From contig NZ_CP076326.1 of assembly GCF_018771565.1 (NCBI RefSeq), forward strand, positions 3,169,785-3,233,784: a stretch of DNA of 64,000 bases, read 5' to 3'. The first letter of the stretch is position 1. Each line of letters begins with the position of its first letter. The notes under the pieces were generated by a model that was not told the DNA's origin, ran no database searches, and was given only the letters and a program-made list of their open reading frames with translations. Shown here in pieces: positions 16,501 through 25,306 of the stretch. This DNA is from Thermoflexus hugenholtzii (GTDB lineage: Bacteria > Chloroflexota > Anaerolineae > Thermoflexales > Thermoflexaceae). A program made the position numbers and the translations under genes.

Positions 16501-17340
16501 ATGACCTCACCCTTTTTATCCGTGCATGAGGAGATTTCCTCGGCCCCAGAGGCCGCGGTGATGGTAGAGGACCTCTGGTTCGCCTATCGTCCGGGGGCCT
16601 GGATCCTGAAGGGGGTGTCCCTGCGGGTGCCCCCGGGAGGGTTCTGGGCCATCATGGGCCCCTCGGGGGCGGGGAAGACCACCTTGATGCGGATCCTGGC
16701 CGGCCTGCTTCCGATCCCGCGCGGTCGGGTCTTCCTGCTGGGCCACCCGTTGCATGAAGGCCTGCCCCCGGCGATGCGGCGGATGGTGGGTTACATCCCT
16801 CAGCAGCTCGGCCTGGTGCGGGGCCTGACAGCCCTGGAGAACGTGCTGATGGGGGCCCTGGCCCGCCACGACGGATGGAGGACGGCCCTGGGCTTCTTCC
16901 CCCGGGCTGAGATCGAGCGGGCGTATGCCCTCCTGGCCGCCCTGGGGCTGGCGGAAAAGGCCGGCGAGAAAGTGATCCGCCTCAGCGGCGGCGAGCGCCA
17001 GCGGGTGGCCATCGCCCGCACCCTGATGCAGGACCCCCAGGTGATCCTGGCGGACGAGTTCGTCTCCGACCTGGATCTGCCGCGGGCGGCCCAGGTGCTG
17101 GCGCGGGTGCGGGAGCTGGCCCGGGAGCGCGGCCTCACCGTGATCCTGAACCTCCATGAGATCCAGCTGGTCCAGGAGTTCGCCGATCACGTGGCGGTGC
17201 TCAAAGAGGGCCGCATCGTCCACGAGAGCGCCGCCGCGGCCCTCTCCTGGCCGGCCCTTCGGGAGCTCATCGAAGCCCCTCCGGAGCCATCCCCGGTTCC
17301 CGCTGCCCCTCCCCTCATCGCCGTCGATCCGCGGGCGTGA
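16501..17340 (+). CDS. phnC: ABC transporter ATP-binding protein, PhnC type
   Basis: The 279-residue protein has Walker A GPSGAGKTT, Q-loop IPQQLG, signature LSGGERQRVAIA, Walker B VILADEFVSDLD and an H-loop His in NLHEIQL. It energises import by the PhnE permease. The Walker B Asp-Glu is followed by FVSDLD rather than the more common PTSALD, a known PhnC variation. It sits between phnD and phnE in the same direction. GAGGGA lies a few bases before the ATG. The last ~25 residues are a Pro/Ala tail. Confidence 0.9.
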   Translation: MTSPFLSVHEEISSAPEAAVMVEDLWFAYRPGAWILKGVSLRVPPGGFWAIMGPSGAGKTTLMRILAGLLPIPRGRVFLLGHPLHEGLPPAMRRMVGYIPQQLGLVRGLTALENVLMGALARHDGWRTALGFFPRAEIERAYALLAALGLAEKAGEKVIRLSGGERQRVAIARTLMQDPQVILADEFVSDLDLPRAAQVLARVRELARERGLTVILNLHEIQLVQEFADHVAVLKEGRIVHESAAAALSWPALRELIEAPPEPSPVPAAPPLIAVDPRA

Positions 17341-17394
17341 GCCCGCGCCCTATGGGAACAGCTCTTTTGGACGAATAGAGGAGGTCGTGAACCG

Positions 17395-18210
17395 ATGGGG
17401 ATGAAGGCGGAGCGGATGGAGCGACGGATGACGGTGGGCTGGGCGCTGGGCCCGTGGCGGGAGTTCGGGCTCGGCCTGGGGATGCTGGCGGTGCTGGCCG
17501 CGCTGCTTTACCGCATGGGCTTCTTTGAGGCCGGCCGTCTGCTCCAGGGCGGCCTGAACCTGGCGCGCTTCGCGCGGGAGATGTTCCCGCCGGACCTGGG
17601 GATCCTGCCGACGATCGGCGGCGCCCTGCTCGAGACCCTGGAGATGGCCCTGGCGGGGACGTTGCTGGGGTTTCTGTTTTCGTTCCCGCTGGGGGCTTTG
17701 GGCTCCCGCACCCTTTTCCCAGCCGCGGTGGTGGCCGCGGCTCGTCTGCTGATGGCCGCCATCCGCACGGTGCCCTCGTTGCTGTGGGCGGTGCTGATGG
17801 TCATCGTGGTCGGCCTGGGCCCCCTGGCCGGGACCCTGGCGCTGGCCTTCTACACGGTGGGGTATCTGGCCAAGCTCTACGCCGAGCTCTTCGAAGGGAT
17901 CGACCCGGAGATCCTGGAGGCGATGCGGGGCGTGGGGGCGAAGCGCCGGCATCTGATCCGCTACGTGCTGTGGCCGGAGAGCGCCAACGCCGTCCTCAGC
18001 CAGCTGCTCTTCATGCTGGAATACAACATCCGCGCCTCCACGGTGCTGGGCCTGGTGGGGGCAGGGGGCATCGGGTTCTACATGCAGATCTACCTCAGCA
18101 CCATGGCCTACGCCCGCCTGACCACCGTGCTGCTCACCGTGCTTCTCCTGGTCCTGGCCATGGACGGCCTCAGCGCCTGGATCCGGCGACGGTATTTGCT
18201 GAACCCGTAG
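17395..18210 (+). CDS. phnE: ABC transporter permease, PhnE type
   Basis: The 271-residue protein has about six helices. The permease EAA loop reads EAMRGVGAKRRHLIRYVLWPE, the site that docks on the ATPase, and the end ASTVLGLVGAGGIGFYMQIY is characteristic of PhnE. The start at 17395 has GGAGG eleven bases upstream. It ends ten bases before the convergent tenA gene, so no separate terminator is visible. Confidence 0.9.
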   Translation: MGMKAERMERRMTVGWALGPWREFGLGLGMLAVLAALLYRMGFFEAGRLLQGGLNLARFAREMFPPDLGILPTIGGALLETLEMALAGTLLGFLFSFPLGALGSRTLFPAAVVAAARLLMAAIRTVPSLLWAVLMVIVVGLGPLAGTLALAFYTVGYLAKLYAELFEGIDPEILEAMRGVGAKRRHLIRYVLWPESANAVLSQLLFMLEYNIRASTVLGLVGAGGIGFYMQIYLSTMAYARLTTVLLTVLLLVLAMDGLSAWIRRRYLLNP

Positions 18211-18220
18211 CCCGCAGGCC

Positions 18221-18853
18221 TCACCCGGAGCGAGCGGCCGTCGGGTAGGCGGCCTCGAAGAAGGCCAGCTCGAAGCGCAGCGCGGCCCGGTAGAGGGCGC
18301 GCTGCGCTTCCTCTTCGCCGGGCAGCCGATCCAGCAGCGCCTCCAGGCGGCGCGCCAGCCCTTCGAACTCCGCGCTGGAATACGTCTCCACCCACTCCCG
18401 GTAGGGGCTGTTCGGGTTCGTCCGCGGCCGGAGGAAGGCTCCCAGATGGGCGTAGAGGCGCATGCACGGGGTCATCGCCGCCGCCAGATGCCCCACCGGC
18501 TCCAGGGCCGCCACCCGCAGCAGGAAATCCGTGTAGGCTTGGGTGGCTGGCGCGGGCTCCGGGCGGAGGTTCGCCCCCCAGCGCGCGGCGTAGCGTTCGT
18601 GCAGCCGCAGCTCCTCAAAGACGCCCTGGAGCAGCTCGCGGAAGGCGTCCATCGTCTCCCGATCCGGGGCCTTGGCCAGGCCCAGGGCGTAAGCCCGGGC
18701 GAAGGCCTCCAGGAAGAAGGCGTCCTGCTCCACGTAGAAGACGAAACGCTCCCGCGGCAGCTCCCCCGAGGCGATCCCCTGCACGAAGGGATGCGCCTCG
18801 CAGCGCCGAACCAGATCCTGATGGGCTTCCCACAACGCGCGGGCCCGTGTCAT
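18221..18853 (-). CDS. tenA: TenA-family aminopyrimidine aminohydrolase (thiaminase II)
   Basis: The 210-residue protein is all-helical as expected for TenA. FVQGIASGELPRERFVFYVEQD is the family opening, the nucleophile Cys lies in MTPCMRLYAHLG, and NPYREW-like NSPYREWVETYSSAEF closes the active site. Typical TenA enzymes release 4-amino-5-hydroxymethyl-2-methylpyrimidine from degraded thiamine. The gene is downstream of a CytX-like transporter that carries a TPP riboswitch, so pyrimidine salvage is the likely job. The ATG is preceded by GGGGAG. Confidence 0.9.
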   Translation of the reverse strand: MTRARALWEAHQDLVRRCEAHPFVQGIASGELPRERFVFYVEQDAFFLEAFARAYALGLAKAPDRETMDAFRELLQGVFEELRLHERYAARWGANLRPEPAPATQAYTDFLLRVAALEPVGHLAAAMTPCMRLYAHLGAFLRPRTNPNSPYREWVETYSSAEFEGLARRLEALLDRLPGEEEAQRALYRAALRFELAFFEAAYPTAARSG

Positions 18854-18900
18854 CGAGTTCTCCCCTTCTTCCTTCGCGCAAGCATAAGGAAGATCTGAAA

Positions 18901-18949
18901 GGGGGAGAAAACGGCTGGCCGTGCCGCAATCGAGGCCGTTCCCTCCCCC
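18901..18949 (-). terminator. Hairpin between cytX and tenA, possible attenuator
   Basis: On the minus strand GGGGGAG (18943-18949) pairs with CTCCCCC (18901-18907), with an inner AACGGC/GCCGTT pairing; TTTC follows. It may lower tenA expression relative to cytX. The T-run is weak. Confidence 0.4.
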
Positions 18950-18961
18950 GGGTTCGATTTC

Positions 18962-20284
18962 TCACGCGCGCTCCGGCCGGACGCGGCCGATCCCGCGGAG
19001 CGCCCCCGCGATCCCCAGGTAAGCCAGGAAGGAGACCCCGAAGGCGGGGAAGGTAGCGCCCACGGAAGGGGCGAGACGGGCGAGGGCCTGATAGGTGACC
19101 ACGCCCAGCGCCCAGGCGATCACACCCTCCCATCGGAAGGCCAGGGGCTGATACAGGTCGGCCTCCGTGTAGGACCGGCGGAGGACGAAGTAGTCCGCCG
19201 CCAGGACCCCGAAGAGGGGCACGAAGAAGGTGCCGATGAGGAGCAGGAAGTTCTCATACTGGGCCAGGGGCACCGTGAGGGCCAGGATCAGGCAGATCGC
19301 GCCGATGAGGACCGCGAAGAGGGCCTGCCGGGCCCGGGGCCAGATGTTCTGCAGGGAGACCGCCGCCGAATAGATGTCCGCGAAGGCGTTGTCCGTCTCG
19401 TCCACCAGGATGATGGGCAGCACGATCCAGCCGATGGCCAGGGCCCCGATGGCCTGGACCAGGTCGCTGGACCGGGCGCTCAGGAGGAGCAAGGCGCCGA
19501 GGCCGTAGAACCAGACGTTGGCGATGAAATACCCGATGTAGGTGCCCCAGAAGGCGGGGCCGGCCCGCCGGGCGAAGCGGTTGTAATCCGCCACCAGGGG
19601 CATCCAGGAGATGGGCATCGCCGCCACCAGGTCCACGGCGAGCCAGAAGGGCATCTCCCCGGTCCCGGGCTGCCGCCACAGCGCCGCGAGATCCCCGCGG
19701 GTCAGCAGGTGGACGGTGAGCCAGAGGGTGGTCAGCAACACCAGCCAGACGGCGAACTTCTCCAGCCACTGGCGCACCACCACCAGCGGTCCCCCGACGG
19801 CCATCAGGGTGCACCAGAGGGCGAAGGCGATGGCCCAGAAGGGGTAGCTGGAGAAGCCGAGGAAGCGGGCGCTGATGAAGTTGGCGGCCTGGGCCATGAT
19901 GAGGATCTCGAAGGCTCCCCAGCCGATCAGCTGCAGCACGTTGAGGGCGGTGGGGAGATAGGAGCCGAGGCGTCCCAGGGCGGGGCGGAGCAGCACCATC
20001 GTGGGGGCGCCGGTGCGGCTGCCGATGTAGCCCGTCGCCGCCAGCAGCAGGTTCCCCAGCAGGGTCCCGACGACGATGGCCAGCAGCGCCTGGGGCAGCC
20101 CCAGCCCGGGCACCAGCAGCGCGCCGGCGGCCATCACCAGCAACCCCACGCCGAGGTCTCCCCACAGCACGGCGTAGTCGAGGAAGCCCAGCCGGCGCGC
20201 CTCTGCCGGCACCGGCTCGATGCCCCACTCGGGGGGTGCCTGGATGCGGGGGAGGAGCTCCGTCCACGGCTTGCGCAGCAGCAT
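18962..20284 (-). CDS. cytX: NCS1-family transporter, CytX type (hydroxymethylpyrimidine uptake)
   Basis: The 440-residue protein has about twelve helices. The NCS1 signature region contains LWGDLGVGLLVMAAGALLVP, ATGYIGSRTGAPTM and LQLIGWGAFEILIMAQAA. Members of this branch under TPP control carry thiamine pyrimidine precursors. The open frame continues to 20449, but that part is the TPP riboswitch; GGAGG seven bases before the ATG at 20284 fixes the start. It forms a TPP-controlled operon with tenA: import followed by deamination of pyrimidine precursors for thiamine salvage. Substrate assignment rests on the riboswitch and on tenA. Confidence 0.88.
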   Translation of the reverse strand: MLLRKPWTELLPRIQAPPEWGIEPVPAEARRLGFLDYAVLWGDLGVGLLVMAAGALLVPGLGLPQALLAIVVGTLLGNLLLAATGYIGSRTGAPTMVLLRPALGRLGSYLPTALNVLQLIGWGAFEILIMAQAANFISARFLGFSSYPFWAIAFALWCTLMAVGGPLVVVRQWLEKFAVWLVLLTTLWLTVHLLTRGDLAALWRQPGTGEMPFWLAVDLVAAMPISWMPLVADYNRFARRAGPAFWGTYIGYFIANVWFYGLGALLLLSARSSDLVQAIGALAIGWIVLPIILVDETDNAFADIYSAAVSLQNIWPRARQALFAVLIGAICLILALTVPLAQYENFLLLIGTFFVPLFGVLAADYFVLRRSYTEADLYQPLAFRWEGVIAWALGVVTYQALARLAPSVGATFPAFGVSFLAYLGIAGALRGIGRVRPERA

Positions 20285-20335
20285 GGCAGGCCTCCTGAGA
20301 AGGATGGAGATGGGAGAAGCGGCGTGGGGGGATGC

Positions 20336-20362
20336 AAAACGCCCGCCGACGGACGGGCGGGC
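20336..20362 (-). terminator. Intrinsic terminator of the TPP riboswitch
   Basis: On the minus strand GCCCGCC and GGCGGGC (20356-20362 and 20341-20347) form a 7-bp stem with an 8-base loop, followed by TTTT. It sits between the aptamer and the cytX ribosome site and is the expression platform. Confidence 0.8.
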
Positions 20363-20375
20363 AGGGGGCCGTGCA

Positions 20376-20491
<116 letters not shown>

Positions 20492-20501
20492 TTCTGCGCT
20501 C

Positions 20502-20529
20502 ATGATAGCGCGCCGCGCGCGGCTGTCAA
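20502..20529 (-). promoter_or_regulatory. Promoter of the TPP riboswitch operon
   Basis: Minus-strand TTGACA (20524-20529) and TATCAT (20502-20507) with a 16-base GC-rich spacer lie just upstream of the aptamer. Confidence 0.7.
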
Positions 20530-20807
20530 ACTGCGTGGAGAGAGGCGGATGGGGAGGGGATGAGGGCTTTCCAGATCTGCTCGGGGAAGAGGATGAAGGT
20601 GTCGACAGCGTGGGCCTCGGGGGCAGGGGGTTCAGTGGGTAGAGGGTGGAGTCTCCGGCGGTGCCCCTTTGGAGGGGTAGGAACGACCTGTCGCATCCTC
20701 CCGAATTGGGCACACATATCCGGAAGCCCTTGATCCGGGATCGACCCCAGCGCCCAGATTGGCCCCCATCCGGAGAACCGAAAAGCCCCGGAGTGAGAAT
20801 TCGCCCC
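20530..20807. other. Intergenic gap between the cytX promoter and the lacI promoter
   Basis: No gene is supported here. On the minus strand a short frame ending at 20526 (...FILFPEQIWKALIPSPSA) has high GC3 codons near its end, but its only starts lack ribosome sites and its stop overlaps the -35 element of the TPP promoter. It could be a decayed gene end or chance. Confidence 0.4.
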
Positions 20808-20836
20808 TTGACAGGCGAACACGATCTCTTTATAAT
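20808..20836 (+). promoter_or_regulatory. Consensus sigma-70 promoter of the LacI-family gene
   Basis: TTGACA (20808-20813), exactly 17 bases, TATAAT (20831-20836): both hexamers are perfect. Such strength fits a gene that is held down by its own product at the operator just downstream. Confidence 0.85.
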
Positions 20837-20849
20837 CGGGCTGAATTTC

Positions 20850-20861
20850 GCACACGTGTGC
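20850..20861 (+). promoter_or_regulatory. Palindromic operator in the lacI leader
   Basis: GCACACGTGTGC is a perfect 12-base palindrome with central CG, 13 bases after the -10 element and eight bases before the ATG. It is a typical LacI-family operator, so autorepression is likely. No ribosome site lies between it and the ATG. Confidence 0.65.
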
Positions 20862-20868
20862 ACCCGCC

Positions 20869-21870
20869 ATGCGCGTGACCATCAAGGACATCGCCCGGGC
20901 GGCGGGGGTGAGCCACACCACGGTCTCCCGGGCCCTGCGGGGCAGCGAGGAGATCCGCCCGGAGACCCGGGCGCGGATCCAGGCCATCGCCGAGGCCATG
21001 GGCTACCGGCCGAACCCCGTGGCCCGGGCTCTCCAGGGCCGCCGCACCCAGACCCTCGGCGTGGTGGTCACCCGCCTCAGCGACCCCTTCCATACGGAGG
21101 TGGTCCAGGGCATCGAGATGGTCGCCCAGGCCCGCGGCTACGGGATCCTCCTCAGCCTCTCCCACGAAGACCCGGAGAAGGAGCGCGCCATCGTGGAGCT
21201 CCTGGCGGCCAAGCAGGTGGACGGCATCATCGTGGCCGCCTCCCGGCTGGGCAGCCGCTATCTCCCCATGCTGGAGGCCCTGCGGATCCCCATCGTGCTG
21301 ATCAACAGCCACCAGACCGGTCCCTACGTCTACTCGGTGGCCACCGACAACGTCCACGGCGGCTACCTGGCCGCGGCTTACCTGATCCGCCTGGGCCACC
21401 GGGCCATCGCCTACATCGGCAGCCGCCGGGGCGGCCGTAGCAACCAGGATCGTTACCGCGGCTACCGGCAGGCGCTGCGGGAGGCCGGGCTATCCGTCCG
21501 CCCGGAATGGGTGGTGAAAGGGGACGGGCGGGTGGAGGGCGGGGAGGCGGCCATGCGCCGGCTGCTGGAGGCCGATCCCCGCCCTACGGCGGTGTTCTGC
21601 TACAACGACCTCACGGCCATTGGCGCCCTGAAGGCGGCGCTGCGGGCCGGCTTGCGGGTGCCCGGGGACCTCTCCATCATCGGCTTTGATGGGCTGGAGG
21701 AAGGCACATACGTGACCCCGATGCTGACCACCGTGGCCCAGCCCCGCCGGCAGCTGGGACGGCTGGCGGCGGAGATGCTCCTGGAGATCCTGGAGGGCCG
21801 TCCCTCCCCGAAGCGCATCCTGCTCCAGGGGACGCTGATCGAGCGCGAATCCTGCGGGCCGCCGCTTTAA
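20869..21870 (+). CDS. LacI-family transcriptional regulator
   Basis: The 333-residue protein is full length. The N-terminal helix-turn-helix reads TIKDIARAAGVSHTTVSRAL, and the hinge has NPVARALQGRRT. The periplasmic-binding-like effector domain includes VVVTRLSDPFHTEVVQGIE and ends SIIGFDGLEEGTYVTPMLTT, with the usual VAQP motif after it. It lies directly upstream of a sugar ABC importer, a PHP hydrolase and an alpha-mannosidase, and probably controls them in response to an oligosaccharide. It is expressed from a consensus promoter bearing its own palindrome. The leader of about 26 bases lacks a Shine-Dalgarno site. Confidence 0.92.
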   Translation: MRVTIKDIARAAGVSHTTVSRALRGSEEIRPETRARIQAIAEAMGYRPNPVARALQGRRTQTLGVVVTRLSDPFHTEVVQGIEMVAQARGYGILLSLSHEDPEKERAIVELLAAKQVDGIIVAASRLGSRYLPMLEALRIPIVLINSHQTGPYVYSVATDNVHGGYLAAAYLIRLGHRAIAYIGSRRGGRSNQDRYRGYRQALREAGLSVRPEWVVKGDGRVEGGEAAMRRLLEADPRPTAVFCYNDLTAIGALKAALRAGLRVPGDLSIIGFDGLEEGTYVTPMLTTVAQPRRQLGRLAAEMLLEILEGRPSPKRILLQGTLIERESCGPPL

Positions 21871-21881
21871 AGTTTTTTCAC

Positions 21882-21913
21882 ATCCCTTTCGTCGAGCTTG
21901 GGAATCCCTTTCG
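21882..21913 (+). repeat. Two direct repeats of ATCCCTTTCG, 22-base period, upstream of the sugar SBP gene
   Basis: ATCCCTTTCG occurs at 21882-21891 and 21904-21913, exactly two helical turns apart, in the 103-base gap between the regulator and the SBP gene. No clear -35/-10 pair follows. It may be an activator site or processing signal; chance is possible. Confidence 0.35.
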
Positions 21914-21973
21914 CATCCCGTTGATCCCTCCCCGGTATGCTGGGGAGCAGATCTTCTCAAGAAGGAGGCAGCC

Positions 21974-23431
21974 ATGAAGCGCACAATCGGTTCCGCCCTA
22001 TCGTGGATGGCGGTGTTCGTCCTCCTGATCGCGGCGTGCGCGCCGGCGGCCACGCCGACGCCCACCCCGACCGCCGCCCCGCCTACGCCGGCCCCCAGCC
22101 CCACCCCTGCGCCCTCTCCCACTCCAGCCCCGGTGGAGATCTCCATCACCTGCCGCTGCGTCAAGGGCGGGGTGAACGCCAACACGGTGAAGTGGCTCAC
22201 CGAGACTGTCATCCCCGCCTTCGAGCAGCAGATGGCCGCCAAAGGGACCCCCGTCAAGGTGCGGCTGGTGGAGTTCGGGGGCAGCGATGAGGAGCTCAAG
22301 GCCCAATACGCCCTGGATCTCAAGGCCGGCAAGGGTCACGACGTGATGGCCTTCGATGGCTTCTGGACGGCGGAGTTCGTCGCCGGCGGGCTGATCAAGC
22401 CGCTGGACGAGATCGCCGGCCCCGAGGTCAACCAGTGGGAGGGCTGGGCCCATATCCCGGACCGGGTGCAGGCGCTGCTGATGTATCAGGGCAAGCGCTA
22501 CGGCATCCCCACCGGCACCGACGTCCGGGTGATCTGGTATCGCAAGGACCTCTTCCAGAAGGCCGGCCTGCCGGCGAACTGGCAGCCCACCTCCTGGGAG
22601 GACATCTTCGCCGCCGCCCGGCAGATCAAGAAGGCCCTCCCCGATGTGATCCCCATGCAGGTTAACGCCGGGACCGCCATGGGCGAGGCGACCACGATGC
22701 AGGGCTTCTACCCGGTGCTGCTGTCGGCGGGCTCCTTCATCTACGATTGGGACAAAAACAAGTGGATCGTGCGCAGCCCGGCGATGCTGGACGCTTTGAA
22801 CTTCTACAAGCGGGTCTACCTCGATGAGAAGCTGGGCGATGCCCGCCTCCAGCTCATCAAGGAGGGCCGCAACCAGTCCTTCGCCCTGTTCCGCGACGGC
22901 AAGATCGCCATGCTGTGGGAGGGGGATTACTTCTGGCGCTCGGTGGTCAACCCGGCCGTTAAGTCCGAGTGGGCCATCCCCAACCGGGATGAGGTGGTGG
23001 GCTGGGCCAAGATCCCGGCCAAGGAGCCGGGCAAGGGCTACCGGGGCCAGGACTTCGTGACCATCTCCGGCGGCACCGGCTTCATCCTCAACCCCAACAC
23101 CAAGCACCCGAAGGAGGCCTGGGCTTTCCTCTCGTTCATGTTCAGCAAGGAGATGCTGATGGAGTTCCAGAAGATCGAGCCGCGGATCCGTGCTCGGGAC
23201 GACGTGCCGGTGACGGGGGATCCGGTGATGACGGAGCTGGCCAAGCTGCTGCCGCTGACCACGGTCCGCCCCATGCTTCCCGCCTATCCCAAGGTCTCCC
23301 AGGCGGCCCAGCTGGCCACCGAGCGGGTGGTCTCGGGCGAGATGACGCCGGAGCGGGCCATGGAGGCCTACGCGAAGGAGGTGACGGACCTGGTCGGGCC
23401 GGACAACGTGTTGGATCTCATGCCGCGCTGA
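21974..23431 (+). CDS. Sugar ABC transporter substrate-binding lipoprotein (extracellular binding protein family 1)
   Basis: The 485-residue protein has a lipobox ending LIAAC (Cys22) and then a long Pro/Thr/Ser linker. The fold region contains VRLVEFGGSDEELKAQYALD and the hallmark YGIPTGTDVRVIWYRKDLFQ, as in MalE/UgpB-type proteins. It captures an oligosaccharide outside the cell for the two permeases downstream. A TCRC pair of cysteines near the mature start is unusual. GAAGGAGG precedes the ATG. The alpha-mannosidase in the operon suggests a mannose-containing glycan, but this is inference. Confidence 0.92.
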   Translation: MKRTIGSALSWMAVFVLLIAACAPAATPTPTPTAAPPTPAPSPTPAPSPTPAPVEISITCRCVKGGVNANTVKWLTETVIPAFEQQMAAKGTPVKVRLVEFGGSDEELKAQYALDLKAGKGHDVMAFDGFWTAEFVAGGLIKPLDEIAGPEVNQWEGWAHIPDRVQALLMYQGKRYGIPTGTDVRVIWYRKDLFQKAGLPANWQPTSWEDIFAAARQIKKALPDVIPMQVNAGTAMGEATTMQGFYPVLLSAGSFIYDWDKNKWIVRSPAMLDALNFYKRVYLDEKLGDARLQLIKEGRNQSFALFRDGKIAMLWEGDYFWRSVVNPAVKSEWAIPNRDEVVGWAKIPAKEPGKGYRGQDFVTISGGTGFILNPNTKHPKEAWAFLSFMFSKEMLMEFQKIEPRIRARDDVPVTGDPVMTELAKLLPLTTVRPMLPAYPKVSQAAQLATERVVSGEMTPERAMEAYAKEVTDLVGPDNVLDLMPR

Positions 23432-23521
23432 GCCCGACGGAGCCAGTGAGGCCATTCGCAGGGCCCGGGGCGTCGTCCGGCGCCCCGGGCCTTCACTGGA
23501 GGATCGCGCGAGGAGGAGCCG

Positions 23522-24430
23522 GTGGTCCAGCGTCGCCCCATCCTGTCCCTTCCCATCGGGTTGCTGTTCCTGCTGCCCGCCCTCTTCTTCGTGGCTGTCT
23601 TCCTGGTCTTTCCCTCCCTCTGGGTGCTCTGGATCAGCCTGACCAACCAGACCCTGACCGGGGAGACGGCCCTGCGGCCTCAGTTCGTGGGCCTGGCCAA
23701 CTTCCGGTATCTCTTCGACCCTGAGAACTGGGCGGTGCGGGGCTACTTCGGGAACGCCCTGCGCAACAGCGTCCTCTTCGTCATCGGCTCAGGCCTGATC
23801 GGCCAGGCAGGGGTGGGGTTGGCCATCGCCTGGGCCTTCCACCGACGCCGGGGCCTGCTGCGGGAGGTCCTCTACACCCTGGTCATCCTGGCCTGGATCA
23901 TCCCGGACGTGGTGGTGGCCTTCATGTGGGTGGCTTACCTGGACCGGGATCAGGGGACCCTGAACGCCCTCCTCTCGGCCCTGGGCCTGGGGCGGGTGGA
24001 CTGGCTGATCGAACGGCCGCTGCTTTCGGTCATCATCTTTAACACCTGGCGGGGAACCGCTTTCTCGATGTTGCTGTTCTCCTCGGCCTTAGCGATGCTG
24101 CCTCCCTCGTATCTGGAGGCGGCGGCGGTGGCCGGGGCCCGCCCGTATCAGGCCTTCCGGGACATCATCCTTCCCTCCATCCGCAGCCACATCGTCACGG
24201 ACCTGATCCTGATCACCCTGTGGACCTTCAACACCTTCACGCCGTATCTGATCACCGGGGGCGGCCCTACCTTCCGCTCGGAGGTGGTCTCGATCTACAC
24301 CTTCCGGGTCGCCTTCCAGCATTTCGAGTTCGGCCGCGGGGCGGCGGTGGCCGTGGTGATGATGCTGATCAACCTGACTCTGGCCCTGGCCTATCTCTCC
24401 ACCCTGCGTCGGGAGGCCCGCGCCCGATGA
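23522..24430 (+). CDS. Sugar ABC transporter permease (MalF/UgpA type)
   Basis: The 302-residue protein has about six helices. FVGLANFRYLFDPENW is the family N-terminal loop and EAAAVAGARPYQAFRDIILP is the EAA motif that contacts the ATPase. It starts at a GTG with GGAGGAG upstream and ends in an ATGA overlap with the second permease. Together with the SBP, second permease and ATPase it forms a complete importer. Confidence 0.92.
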   Translation: MVQRRPILSLPIGLLFLLPALFFVAVFLVFPSLWVLWISLTNQTLTGETALRPQFVGLANFRYLFDPENWAVRGYFGNALRNSVLFVIGSGLIGQAGVGLAIAWAFHRRRGLLREVLYTLVILAWIIPDVVVAFMWVAYLDRDQGTLNALLSALGLGRVDWLIERPLLSVIIFNTWRGTAFSMLLFSSALAMLPPSYLEAAAVAGARPYQAFRDIILPSIRSHIVTDLILITLWTFNTFTPYLITGGGPTFRSEVVSIYTFRVAFQHFEFGRGAAVAVVMMLINLTLALAYLSTLRREARAR

Positions 24431-25254
24431 CGGTGATCCGCCATGTTCTCTCCCGTATCCTCTTCTCCGGCTTCGCCGCCCTGGTGGGCGCTTTCTTCGC
24501 CCTGCCCATGCTGTGGCTGACCCTGGCTCCTTTCAACGCCCGGGGGACCCTGGCGGTGGAGATCCCCCGGCCCTTCACCCTGGCCAACTTCCAGGCCGTT
24601 TTCGCCAACGCCTTCGCCGTGCGGGCCCTGGGCAACAGCCTCATCTTGGCGGGGGGGACCATGCTGGTGGTGACCCTGACGGCCACCCTGGCCGCCTACG
24701 CCCTCTCCCGGGCGGAGGTGCCTTACTACGATCTCCTCACCTACGGCCTGATCCTCTTCTCCTCGGTGGTGACCGGCACGGCGGCCATGGTCCCCATCTT
24801 CCTCCTGGCCAACGCCCTGGGGCTGGTGGACACTTACGTTGGGGTGATCATGGCCTTCACCGGGGGGCTGCTGCCCACGGCCATCTTCATCCTGCGGGAT
24901 TTCGTGGAGGGCCTCCCCCGGTCCTACGAGGAGTCGGCCATGGTCTGCGGGGCGAGCCCCTGGCGGATGGTATGGGACGTGGTGATGCCGCTGCTGCGGC
25001 CGGGGATGATGGTGGTGGGGATCTGGGCCTTCGTGCAGGTCTGGGGGGCCTTCCTTATCCCCTTCGTGCTGCTGCGCAGCCCGGCGCGCATGCCCGCCGC
25101 CATCGCCATCTACTCTTTCTACACGGAGGCGGGCACCCCCATCCTCACCCTCACCTCGGCCTACGCGCTGCTCTACGCCCTCCCGGTGCTGGCTCTCTAT
25201 CTCTTCGTCAACGCCCGTTATGGGTTCCGGTTCTTCGGGGGGATCAAGCGCTGA
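24427..25254 (+). CDS. Sugar ABC transporter permease (MalG/UgpE type)
   Basis: The 275-residue protein has six helices and the EAA motif EESAMVCGASPWRMVWDVVMP. The start ATG at 24427 overlaps the stop of the first permease (ATGA), which indicates coupled translation and equal dosage. An upstream in-frame extension only covers the end of the neighbouring gene. It completes the membrane channel of the importer. Confidence 0.92.
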   Translation: MTVIRHVLSRILFSGFAALVGAFFALPMLWLTLAPFNARGTLAVEIPRPFTLANFQAVFANAFAVRALGNSLILAGGTMLVVTLTATLAAYALSRAEVPYYDLLTYGLILFSSVVTGTAAMVPIFLLANALGLVDTYVGVIMAFTGGLLPTAIFILRDFVEGLPRSYEESAMVCGASPWRMVWDVVMPLLRPGMMVVGIWAFVQVWGAFLIPFVLLRSPARMPAAIAIYSFYTEAGTPILTLTSAYALLYALPVLALYLFVNARYGFRFFGGIKR

Positions 25255-25306
25255 GATCCGGTAGGATGGGATCTGCAGGACTTTTTTTGAGGAGGCAGAG
25301 CTGGCC

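Noticed and set aside
15425-18210. PhnDCE-type importer as a thiamine-precursor transporter, since cytX-tenA is adjacent
   Set aside because: The two units converge, the importer has no TPP element, and the SBP fits PhnD rather than ThiY/ThiB types.
20526-20760. Small minus-strand frame ending ...FPEQIWKALIPSPSA
   Set aside because: No ribosome site at any start, no family, and its stop overlaps the TPP operon promoter. Some GC3 bias near the end could come from a decayed gene, but this is too weak to call.
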